The translations under genes were made by a program, and so were the position numbers. Below the pieces are notes generated by a model that worked only from the letters and a program-made list of their open reading frames with translations, ran no database searches and was not told where the DNA came from. This document shows, piece by piece, positions 1 to 5,838 of a DNA stretch of 8,087 nt. The stretch is from Streptomyces katrae (GTDB lineage Bacteria; Actinomycetota; Actinomycetes; Streptomycetales; Streptomycetaceae). Location of the stretch: NCBI RefSeq assembly GCF_000966975.1, contig NZ_JZWV01000428.1:1-8087 (forward strand). The letters run 5' to 3'. Every line of letters begins with the position of its first letter. The first letter of the stretch is position 1.

Positions 1-588
1 CCAGGCGTGGACCGGGCAGCCGACCGGGGAGGCCGGGCGCGGGCCGTAGGTGTCCGCGACGGTGAGGTCCGCCCGCAGCGACGGCAGGACGAACTCCTGG
101 ACGTCCGGGTCGTCCAGGAGGGCGGAGTCGGTCCCCCCGAGCCTGCGCAGTTCGGCGATCAGCGCCGCGTCGTCTCTGCGGTAGAGATCTCGGGGAGGCA
201 CCCGGTGCGGGGCCTCGCGGCTGGAGACGTGGAGGGCGGCGGGCCGGACGGCGTGCCGCTGTTCCAGGCGCCGCACCACCTCGTAGGCCAGCGACGCGCC
301 CATGCTGTGGCCGAAGAGCGTCAGGGGCAGGTCCGCGAGGGGCAGCAGTGCGGCGGTCACCCGGTCGGCGAGCTCGTCCATGGTGTCGATGAAGGGGTCG
401 GCCAGCCGTTCGTAGCGGCCGGGGTACTTCCCCACCAGGACCTCCGTACCTTCGTCGAAAGCGCGGCCCCAGGGGTGGAAGAAGTTCGCGGAGCCTCCCG
501 CGTGCGGCAGGATCAGCAGGCGGCGCCGGGGCGTGTCCGTCGCGCGGTACCTGCGGAACCACGTGTCGGCTTCCAGGCCGATGGTCAT
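1..588 (-). CDS. Type II thioesterase (Ser nucleophile), 3' end cut by window edge
   Basis: A stand-alone alpha/beta-hydrolase thioesterase of the kind that accompanies NRPS/PKS lines and removes wrong or stalled acyl groups from carrier-protein arms in the cytosol. Translation from the ATG at 588-586 gives 196 residues with no stop before position 1. Visible are the N-terminal family motif LLILPHAGGSANFF (residues 24-37), the nucleophile elbow GHSMG with Ser95, and a later LRADLTVADTY segment (171-181) typical of the lid/core junction. The part carrying the catalytic Asp and His, about 55 residues in this family, lies beyond the left edge. A GTG four codons upstream (600-598) is an alternative start; neither start has a strong Shine-Dalgarno sequence. 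It follows a 119-nt gap containing a long hairpin, so it may be expressed apart from the genes before it. The family call is firm; the substrate is unknown. It differs from the second thioesterase in the window, which has Cys at this site. Confidence 0.93.
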   Translation of the reverse strand, partial: MTIGLEADTWFRRYRATDTPRRRLLILPHAGGSANFFHPWGRAFDEGTEVLVGKYPGRYERLADPFIDTMDELADRVTAALLPLADLPLTLFGHSMGASLAYEVVRRLEQRHAVRPAALHVSSREAPHRVPPRDLYRRDDAALIAELRRLGGTDSALLDDPDVQEFVLPSLRADLTVADTYGPRPASPVGCPVHAW

Positions 589-648
589 GCTCGTCTGCAC
601 CTCGTCGTCGCGTCGGTCGTGCGGTCGTTCGTGTTCACGGGGTCTGTC

Positions 649-699
649 CCGGAGGCCGGGCGGGTCCGCGCGGCGAACCCGCGCGGACCCGGCCTCCGG
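649..699 (-). terminator. Long GC-rich hairpin between the OsmC-like and thioesterase genes
   Basis: Positions 662-673 pair with 679-690 (12 bp, 5-nt loop). After a 4-nt bulge at 658-661 the stem continues with 649-657 pairing 691-699 (9 bp). It begins nine bases after the OsmC-like stop codon and lies upstream of the left-hand thioesterase. There is no U-tract on the minus-strand side, but actinomycete terminators often lack one. It could instead be an RNA-stability element or a partial terminator. The rest of the 589-707 gap shows no clear promoter to me. Confidence 0.55.
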
Positions 700-707
700 C
701 CCGTGCC

Positions 708-1169
708 CTACGGCGTGTCCGACGGGGCGGACAGGGTCGCCCGGACCGAGACGGGCAGGTCCAGGGCGATGACGAGGAAGCACTCCCGGTGGGCGGTCAG
801 GGACAGTTCCCGGAACAGCTCCGGCGGCAGGTCCGCGTCGCCGCGCACGGTCAGGGAGCCCGAGGTGAGGGAGTGGCGGCCGGGTTCGACGAGCTCCAGG
901 TGGAGGGTGGCCTCGACGTCGAGTTCCCGGGCGAGGTGACCGCGCTCCTCCAGCTTGTGGGTGAGGCACTGGGCGTAGTCCATGGCCAGCGCGGCCGCCA
1001 CCAGTTCCTCCGGGGTGCTCTCCCCGGCGGGCTCGGAGATCCGGCTGCTCCACCGCATCGGCAGGCCGGCGCCGACCGAGTCGAGGGAGACCGTACCCTC
1101 CCCGGCGTCCTGCGGCCGTTCACCGAACAGGGGGCCCCGCCATACGGCGCGGGCGGATCGGGTCGCCAT
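708..1169 (-). CDS. OsmC/Ohr-family-like protein with first catalytic Cys replaced by Asp
   Basis: 153 residues with an OsmC-like fold pattern: an N-terminal AVWRG strand (residues 8-12), EGTVSLDS (24-31), the helix-start motif STPEELVAAA (51-60), and the second Cys region HRECFLVIAL (127-136). OsmC/Ohr enzymes reduce organic hydroperoxides through two cysteines; the first lies ten residues after the Glu of the PEE/PEQ motif. Here Glu54 is kept, but residue 64 is Asp. A Cys occurs four residues later (Cys68), and the second family Cys is kept as Cys130. The usual peroxidase chemistry is therefore doubtful. The protein may have another role on a pathway intermediate, be a binding protein, or use a shifted Cys68/Cys130 pair. 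Its ATG overlaps the TGA of the preceding thioesterase by one base (TGATG), and a GGGAG lies upstream, so the two are probably translationally coupled. The family call is good; the function is unknown. Confidence 0.82.
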   Translation of the reverse strand: MATRSARAVWRGPLFGERPQDAGEGTVSLDSVGAGLPMRWSSRISEPAGESTPEELVAAALAMDYAQCLTHKLEERGHLARELDVEATLHLELVEPGRHSLTSGSLTVRGDADLPPELFRELSLTAHRECFLVIALDLPVSVRATLSAPSDTP

Positions 1170-1951
1170 CAGCGGACTCCCGTCGTCTCGATATGTGCGG
1201 CTGCCGCGGTGATGGCGCCGACGATGCCGGCGGACACCTCCGGGGCACGGTCGAAGAGGTAGAAGTGGTCCCCCGGCCAGCTGCGGAACTCAGTGGCGTC
1301 CGCGTGGTCGGCCCACGGCCGCATCTCCTCGGCGGTGACCAGCGGATCGCCGTCCCCTCTCATCACGGAGAGGGGGGAGGCCAGGGGCGCGCGGTCCTGG
1401 TACCGGTATCCGTGGTTCACGACGAGGTCGTTGCGCAGCGCGGTGATCATGCGGTCCGCGAGGAGGGTGTTGTTCCACAGCTCCTCGGGGGTGGCGCCCA
1501 GCCGGCGCATGTAGGCGACGTACTGCTCGCGCGTCCAGTCCTCGGGCGGGCCGTCGGCCGGTTCGGGGACGACCAGTCGCGGCGCCGGGCTCCCCGACAC
1601 GCCGACCCACAGGGGCCGGTGGTGGCCCCGTGCGGCGAGTGCGTGGACGAGCTCGAAGGCGATCAGCGAGCCGAGGCAGTGGCCGAAGACCGCGTAGGGG
1701 CCGGAAAGCTGTCCGGTCAGCTCCTCGGCGAACGAGTCCACCGCGCTCGTGACGCTCGGGCAGACCGGCTGCCGGGGCGCGGTCGCCCGCGCCGGCAGCT
1801 CGGGGGCCAGGATCCGCCAGCTCTCGGGCAGGTGGGGCAGCAGGGGCACGAAGCTCCCCGCGGACCCTCCCGCGTGGTGCAGGAGGATCAGGGTCAGTTC
1901 AGCGGGTTCCACGGCGGCCGTCGACCGGCCGCGCAGGACGCAGATGCTCAA
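1169..1951 (-). CDS. Type II thioesterase with Cys nucleophile (GHCLG)
   Basis: A complete 260-residue alpha/beta hydrolase of normal length for NRPS/PKS-associated type II thioesterases. The N-terminal motif ILLHHAGGSAGSF is at residues 22-34. The nucleophile elbow is GHCLG at 90-94, so the expected Ser is Cys92; the codon is TGC. The rest of the triad looks intact: RGDGDPLV at 198-205 (Asp202 or Asp200) and GDHFYLF at 227-233 (His229). The fold and hydrolytic machinery are thus kept with a thiol nucleophile. Cys elbows are known in some integrated TE domains that form strained rings or transfer acyl groups, such as the beta-lactone-forming TE of obafluorin synthetase and the beta-lactam-forming TE of sulfazecin synthetase. 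Acyl transfer or cyclisation is therefore possible besides editing. The start is TTG at 1951-1949, chosen for its strong purine-rich ribosome site; a weaker in-frame GTG lies at 1912. It follows the ACP by 12 nt and overlaps the OsmC-like gene by one base. Confidence 0.93.
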   Translation of the reverse strand: MSICVLRGRSTAAVEPAELTLILLHHAGGSAGSFVPLLPHLPESWRILAPELPARATAPRQPVCPSVTSAVDSFAEELTGQLSGPYAVFGHCLGSLIAFELVHALAARGHHRPLWVGVSGSPAPRLVVPEPADGPPEDWTREQYVAYMRRLGATPEELWNNTLLADRMITALRNDLVVNHGYRYQDRAPLASPLSVMRGDGDPLVTAEEMRPWADHADATEFRSWPGDHFYLFDRAPEVSAGIVGAITAAAAHIETTGVR

Positions 1952-1963
1952 GGTCCCCCTCCC
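1952..1963 (-). promoter_or_regulatory. Ribosome binding site deciding the TTG start of the Cys-type thioesterase
   Basis: The 12 bases between the ACP stop codon and the TTG read GGGAGGGGGACC on the minus strand. GGGAGG is followed by 6 nt of spacing to TTG. It is directly adjacent to the ACP stop codon, so ribosomes ending the ACP can restart here. This favours TTG over the downstream GTG at 1912. Confidence 0.7.
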
Positions 1964-2230
1964 TCACGCTCGCGCGGACGCTGCGGCGAGCGCGTCGTCG
2001 TAGGCCGTGACCAGGTCGCCGACCGTCCGCATCTCGACGATGGAGGTCTCGCCCTGGAAGGGGTCCACCCCGAGCTCCATCTCCATGCCGATGAGCAGTT
2101 CAGCGAACATGAGCGAGGTGAGGCCGAGTCCGACCAGGTCGGTGGTCAGGGACAGCGCGGGCGCGTCCCCGCCCGCTCCCTGCACCAGCCGGACGATTTC
2201 CGCCTCGATCGACTCTCGTGCGTTCAACAT
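1964..2230 (-). CDS. Stand-alone acyl carrier protein
   Basis: 88 residues, the normal size for a discrete ACP/PCP. A central motif DLVGLGLTSLMFAELL (residues 31-46) marks the start of helix II, with Ser39 as the predicted phosphopantetheine attachment site. The protein is acidic, with MEMELGV (49-55) after it, as in carrier-protein helix II. The residue before Ser is Thr (Thr38) where most ACPs have Asp (DSL). This is a tolerated but less common variant and may affect partner recognition. Its ATG lies inside the end of the SDR gene (7-nt overlap) and has an excellent GGAGG site. The neighbouring ligase and SDR suggest it carries the acyl unit they activate and reduce, and the following thioesterase may act on it. 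The acyl group itself cannot be inferred. Confidence 0.93.
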   Translation of the reverse strand: MLNARESIEAEIVRLVQGAGGDAPALSLTTDLVGLGLTSLMFAELLIGMEMELGVDPFQGETSIVEMRTVGDLVTAYDDALAAASARA

Positions 2231-3000
2231 GTAAGGCCTCCGTCGATGACCATGGATTGCCCGGTGACGAATTCCGCCCGGGGGGAGCTGAGGTAGAGGA
2301 CGGCGTCGGCCACGTCGTCCGCCGCGGCGAGACGGCCGAGGGGGGTCCGGCGTTCGATGCGCGCGCGGGACGCGGCGGGCATCTCCGCCGTCATCGCGCT
2401 GTCGAAGTAGCCGGGCACCACGGAGTTGACGCGGATGCCGTGGCCGCCGAGTTCACGGGCCAGGCTGCGGGTGAACCCGTCGAGGCCGGCCTTGGCCGCG
2501 GCGTAGACCGAGACGCCGCGGTAGCCGCGGACGGCGTTGATGGACGAGATGTTGACGATGGCCCCGCCGCCCTGGCGGGTCATGACCCGGGCACAGGCCT
2601 GGGTGAGCATGATGGGGGCCACCAGGTTGGCGGTGATCAGTGATTCGATCGCCTTGGGCGGCATGGTGAAGAGGAGTTCCTCGCGCACGATGCCGGCGTT
2701 GTTGACGAGCAGGTCCAGCCTGCCGAAGACGCGGTGGACGTTGCGGACGAAGGTCCGGGCCGTCTCCGGCTCGCCCAGGTCGACGGCCTCCCAGTGGAAG
2801 GACCCGGGGTGGGCGGCCATCGCCTCGGTGACGAAGTCGGAGGCGGAGCGGCTGAAGGTGGCGACGTGCCAGCCGTCGGCGAGCAGGCGCTCGACCAGGA
2901 CGCGGCCCAGCCCTCGGCTGCCGCCGCTGACGACGGCCACCCGGCCCTCGCCGGCGGTCTTCTCCGCCGTGGTGCCGCTGGTGTCGGGATTCTCTGTCAT
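2224..3000 (-). CDS. SDR-family 3-oxoacyl-ACP reductase (FabG-like)
   Basis: 258 residues, matching classical short-chain dehydrogenases that use NAD(P)H to reduce a beta-keto group on an ACP- or CoA-bound chain. Visible are the cofactor motif GGSRGLG (26-32), the NNAG motif (100-103), and a catalytic set in FabG spacing: Asn125, Ser143, Tyr156 and Lys160 (YAAAK). The C-terminal end is VTGQSMVIDGG, as in FabG. An Arg after the first Gly pair (Arg29) and Arg51 fit NADPH preference. The first 20 residues are a polar extension before the first strand. The start is ATG 3000-2998, which overlaps the ligase TGA (ATGA), the usual sign of translational coupling. The frame stays open upstream, but that part lies inside the ligase and has no homology. 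With the next-door ACP and ligase it probably reduces an ACP-bound acyl chain; no ketosynthase is in the window. It could also be a tailoring ketone reductase. Confidence 0.93.
   Translation of the reverse strand: MTENPDTSGTTAEKTAGEGRVAVVSGGSRGLGRVLVERLLADGWHVATFSRSASDFVTEAMAAHPGSFHWEAVDLGEPETARTFVRNVHRVFGRLDLLVNNAGIVREELLFTMPPKAIESLITANLVAPIMLTQACARVMTRQGGGAIVNISSINAVRGYRGVSVYAAAKAGLDGFTRSLARELGGHGIRVNSVVPGYFDSAMTAEMPAASRARIERRTPLGRLAAADDVADAVLYLSSPRAEFVTGQSMVIDGGLTC
2237..2241 (-). promoter_or_regulatory. Ribosome binding site for the ACP, inside the SDR coding sequence
   Basis: GGAGG on the minus strand, 6 nt before the ACP ATG at 2230-2228. It lies within the last codons of the SDR gene, supporting strong ACP translation independent of, or added to, coupling. 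This fits the common need for more carrier protein than enzyme. Confidence 0.75.
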
Positions 3001-4340
3001 GCGGGAGTACGCACCTTCTTGAACCGGTCGGAGTGCTGGTCGGCGTCGGAGACCTCCACGACGAGCGGCACCTTGTACGCTTCGAGCCTTCGGCCGCAGT
3101 ACTCGCGTACCTGGCGGGTGACTTCGCGCGGGTCGGCGGGGGCGACCAGCTTCACGGTGGCCTTCACCACCATGCCCGTCACGTGGCTGGGCCTGCCGGA
3201 GACCGTGGCCTCGGCGATGTTGGGGATTTCGAGCAGGACGCTCTCGACCTCGCTCGGGTAGACCTTCTCCCCCGCCACGTTGATCAGTTCGGTGACCCGG
3301 CCGAGGATCCGCACGTAGTCGCCGTCGGTCTCCACGGCGTCCTGGGTGTTGAAGTACCCATCGGCGTCGAAGGGGGCGGATGCGTTGAGGTAGCCGAGCA
3401 TGGCCGTGTCGGAGCGGATCCAGAGGATCCCCTCGACGATCCGGTAGTCGAACCCGGCGCCGCCGAGCTTGACCCACAGGCTCCCGTCGCCCTTCGACTT
3501 GGTCGACATGATGCCGAGCTCGGACAGGCCGTAGGTCTGCTTGAGCCGGACCGACGGAAGGGCCTGGTGGAGGAGTTCGAGCGTGCGCTGGGGCATGGGC
3601 TCGGTTCCGTAGGTCACCAGGCGCAGCGAGCTCAGGTCGTGGCGTTCGTGGGCGTGCGAGATGAGCAGCATGTTGAGAAACGTCGGTGTCGTGGGGAGGA
3701 CTTCGACGCCGTACGAGGCGATCGCCGCGCACACCGTGTCGGGCCGGCGGTCGGAGACCGTGACCAGGGTGCCGCCGTGGTTCAGGGTGTGCAGCAGGGT
3801 GTTGATGCCGCCGATGTGGTCGATGCTGAGGAAGCCCAGGGTGCGCCGCGCCCGGGACGGGTCGCCGTACTGCGCGAGCATCTTGCCGAGGTCGAGCACG
3901 ATCGCCTTGCTGCGCCCGGTGGTTCCCGAGCTGAACAGCACCAGGCCTGCCGTCCCGGCGTCCCGCAGCCGTCCGTGGAACGGGTGCGTCGCCGTCCGGC
4001 CTGTCCGCTCGAGGACCCGTCCCCCCGCGCCGTCCACGACGACGGCCACTTCCACCTCGGCGGTCTCGTGGTACTCCGCGCGCCTGGCGTCAGTGGACCG
4101 CGGCAGGGGCACGGCGATGGCGCCCCGGGCGGCCAGTGCGACGAACGCGGCACACACGTCGGCGTCGCAGGCGCCTTCCAGGGCGACCACCTGGCCGGCG
4201 CGGACCTCGTGTTCGTCGAGGTAGGCCTGCCAGTCGCGGACGCGTTCCGCCAGGGCCGCGTAGGTGTGCCGGACCCCGTCGACGACGAGGGCGTCCGTGT
4301 CCCCGAAGTCACGGAACCGGTCGATCAGTGGGCTCGTCAC
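2997..4340 (-). CDS. AMP-forming acyl-CoA/acyl-ACP ligase (ANL superfamily), short form
   Basis: 447 residues of an adenylate-forming enzyme that activates a carboxylic acid with ATP and passes the acyl group to CoA or a carrier protein. Core motifs: A3 FSSGTTGRSK (136-145), IDHIGGIN (163-170, the A4 region), A5 TYGLSELG (269-276), A7 FNTQDAV (330-336, where the usual Gly-Asp is Gln-Asp), and A8 GRVTELINVAGEKVYPSEVE (347-366, with Glu instead of the usual Asp at the hinge). The C-terminal RFKKVR (439-444) probably supplies the A10 lysine, as Lys441 or Lys442. It is shorter than most acyl-CoA synthetases (about 500 or more), with a compact N-terminal region, but looks complete. The adjacent ACP suggests transfer to that ACP rather than release as CoA. 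The start is GTG 4340-4338, with GAGGA just upstream, overlapping the stop of a possible 8-codon leader. The substrate cannot be read with confidence. It is coupled to the SDR by ATGA. Confidence 0.92.
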   Translation of the reverse strand: MTSPLIDRFRDFGDTDALVVDGVRHTYAALAERVRDWQAYLDEHEVRAGQVVALEGACDADVCAAFVALAARGAIAVPLPRSTDARRAEYHETAEVEVAVVVDGAGGRVLERTGRTATHPFHGRLRDAGTAGLVLFSSGTTGRSKAIVLDLGKMLAQYGDPSRARRTLGFLSIDHIGGINTLLHTLNHGGTLVTVSDRRPDTVCAAIASYGVEVLPTTPTFLNMLLISHAHERHDLSSLRLVTYGTEPMPQRTLELLHQALPSVRLKQTYGLSELGIMSTKSKGDGSLWVKLGGAGFDYRIVEGILWIRSDTAMLGYLNASAPFDADGYFNTQDAVETDGDYVRILGRVTELINVAGEKVYPSEVESVLLEIPNIAEATVSGRPSHVTGMVVKATVKLVAPADPREVTRQVREYCGRRLEAYKVPLVVEVSDADQHSDRFKKVRTPA

Positions 4341-4363
4341 GGTTTCCTCGCTGCAGTGGTCAT
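4337..4363 (-). CDS. Possible 8-residue leader peptide upstream of the acyl ligase
   Basis: ATG at 4363-4361 starts the reading MTTAARKP and ends in a TGA that overlaps the ligase GTG as GTGA. A purine-rich GAAGGAAG lies 8-10 nt upstream, which is a better ribosome site than the ligase's own. Such an arrangement could deliver ribosomes to the GTG start. The peptide has no recognisable function, and the short length means chance is possible. Seen: start, ribosome site and overlap. Inferred: translation. Confidence 0.35.
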   Translation of the reverse strand: MTTAARKP

Positions 4364-4389
4364 GTTGCTGTCTTCCTTCGAGCAGGGGT

Positions 4390-4432
4390 GGGGCGCCGGG
4401 CCGGAAGGCGCGGGGCTTGCGGCCCGGGCCCC
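4390..4432 (-). terminator. GC-rich hairpin between the MFS and ligase genes
   Basis: Positions 4390-4394 plus 4396-4402 pair with 4421-4432: a 12-bp stem with a single bulged base at 4395 and an 18-nt loop. It starts nine bases after the MFS stop codon (4443-4441) and ends before the leader ribosome site. No U-tract follows on the minus strand. It may terminate or attenuate transcripts from the MFS gene, or protect the mRNA end. It is the only sizeable gap between the exporter and the ligase block. Confidence 0.5.
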
Positions 4433-4440
4433 GTCGGGGA

Positions 4441-5790
4441 TCAGGCCGTGGCCGCGGCCGGTTCGCCCTGGGGGGCGGCCTCGGTCCCGGTCGCGTTCTC
4501 GGCCTCGGACCCGGCCTCGGCCTTGGCCTCGGGGAGGTCGTGCTCGTCCGTCAGGCTCCGGCGGAGCCGCAGGCCCGCCAGCGGGACGAGCAGGCTCCCG
4601 ATCGCCAGGACCACGATCAGCACCCGGCCGTGGTCGACGTCGAGGAGGGCGGTGGTGAGCAGCGGGCCGAGGATCATCCCGCCGGAGATGACGAAGGAGA
4701 ACAGGGCGTTGGTGCGCCCGCGGACCTCGTCGGTGACCAGTCCGTTGATCAGCGCGGCGACGACGGGGATCACGATGACCTCGGCGACCGAGAAGATCGC
4801 GACACCCGCGACGAGCGTGACCACGGCGGCGGTCCCGGAGGTCAGGCCGGCGAAGTAGACGCAGGCCCAGCTGGCCGCCGAGAGCACGCCCGAGGCCGAG
4901 ATCAGCGTGCTCCTGCGCACCTTGGTCAGCCGCGGCATGAGCAGGAACTGGGCGAGGACGATCACCACGACGTTGGCGACGAAGGCCACGGAGATCCCGC
5001 GCGGGGTGACCGCTCCGTTGACGGTGACGTAGCCCGGCAGCGCGGACTGGAACTGGCTGAGGGAGACGGTCGCGCACAGCAGCATGCCCAGCAAGGCCAG
5101 CGCGAGCGCCGGGGTGGCCAGGACGGTGCGGTAGGAGGGCTTGGGCGCGTCGGGGTCGCCCGCGGCCTGGGGGCGACTCGGCTGCGCGGACTTCGGCAGC
5201 AGGACCAGGAAGGCCACCGCGGTGATCAGGAAGGAGAGCCCGTCACCCACGTAGAGCAGCTGGTAGCTGCGCAGGGTGCCGGCGGCGACGAGGCCGCCGA
5301 CCAGGACCCCGATGCCGACGAAGGCGTTGAAGAGGGTGAACTCGAGGCCGAAGGTGAGGGTGCGGTGTTCCTTCGGGACCACCGTGGCGAACATCGTCTT
5401 GGTGACCGTGCCCACACCGCCCATGCCCAGGCCGTACAGGGCCGCGACCGCCAGGGCTGTCCACGGCCGGTCGGCGACGGCGTAGAGGCTGGTGCCGACG
5501 CCGGCGATGACCATGACGACCGGCATCACGATCCGGTAGCTGAACTTGTCCAGGAGGTGGCCCCAGACCAGACCCGAGCAGAACGAGCAGAGGCCGGTGA
5601 TGGCGATCGCGGCGGGGCCGGTGCGGATGTCCAGACCGCGGACGTCGCCGAAGTACACCAGCAGGAAGGGCATGACCAGGCCCGCGCCGAAGGAGTTCAC
5701 CGCGTTGGCGGCCAGCAGCGCCTGGGCGCGGCGTGGCAGCAGGCCGAGCACGTGGAGCGGATGTTGCTTGGTTGAGGACATGGGAGGCAT
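4441..5790 (-). CDS. MFS-family drug/metabolite efflux transporter
   Basis: 449 residues, strongly hydrophobic, with about 12 predicted transmembrane helices from residue 22 to about 408. The MFS motif A, G-H-L-L-D-K-F-S-Y-R (77-86), lies between helices 2 and 3. A polar central loop is at about 191-219 (KSAQPSRP...DAPKPSYRT). A second motif-A-like turn, DEVRGRTNALFS, occurs at 354-365. The last 40 residues form a cytosolic tail rich in Glu, Ala and Gly, encoded by a 12-nt periodic sequence. It probably sits in the cell membrane and uses proton exchange to export the cluster product, which would also give self-resistance. The start is ATG 5790-5788, with ATG 5781-5779 as an alternative: the weak GAAAG upstream gives better spacing for the second. 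It follows the MbtH-GNAT gene by 48 nt, in which 5811-5830 is an imperfect inverted repeat. The transport direction and substrate are inferred. Confidence 0.93.
   Translation of the reverse strand: MPPMSSTKQHPLHVLGLLPRRAQALLAANAVNSFGAGLVMPFLLVYFGDVRGLDIRTGPAAIAITGLCSFCSGLVWGHLLDKFSYRIVMPVVMVIAGVGTSLYAVADRPWTALAVAALYGLGMGGVGTVTKTMFATVVPKEHRTLTFGLEFTLFNAFVGIGVLVGGLVAAGTLRSYQLLYVGDGLSFLITAVAFLVLLPKSAQPSRPQAAGDPDAPKPSYRTVLATPALALALLGMLLCATVSLSQFQSALPGYVTVNGAVTPRGISVAFVANVVVIVLAQFLLMPRLTKVRRSTLISASGVLSAASWACVYFAGLTSGTAAVVTLVAGVAIFSVAEVIVIPVVAALINGLVTDEVRGRTNALFSFVISGGMILGPLLTTALLDVDHGRVLIVVLAIGSLLVPLAGLRLRRSLTDEHDLPEAKAEAGSEAENATGTEAAPQGEPAAATA
4477..4532 (-). repeat. Degenerate 12-nt periodic repeat in the MFS C-terminal tail
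   Basis: The octamer GGCCTCGG (plus strand) occurs at 4477, 4501, 4513 and 4525, all in steps of 12 or 24 bases. It encodes Glu-Ala pairs in the acidic, alanine-rich tail of the exporter. This is probably slippage-type expansion in a disordered tail. Confidence 0.6.
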
Positions 5791-5838
5791 CTTTCGGTTC
5801 GACGGGAGCTGCCGGTGCCCTGGCGCCGGCGCGGGGGT

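Noticed and set aside
598..600. GTG as start of the left-hand thioesterase
   Set aside because: It is in frame, four codons before ATG 588, but without a clearly better ribosome site. ATG was preferred, and the choice hardly changes the protein.
3001..3732. Upstream extension of the SDR gene to 3732
   Set aside because: The extra 244 codons are a shadow frame inside the ligase, Arg/Pro-rich without motifs. ATG 3000 gives a normal-length SDR with an ATGA overlap.
3033..4658. A 541-codon open frame on the plus strand
   Set aside because: It lies antisense to the ligase and the end of the MFS gene. Its translation is low-complexity, rich in Gly/Arg/Asp/Val, with no family motif, as expected from GC-biased codons opposite a real gene.
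5811..5830. Imperfect inverted repeat between the MbtH-GNAT and MFS genes as a terminator
   Set aside because: There are five pairs, a mismatch and two further pairs around a tiny loop in very GC-rich DNA. This is too weak to call, and the 48-nt spacing fits co-transcription.
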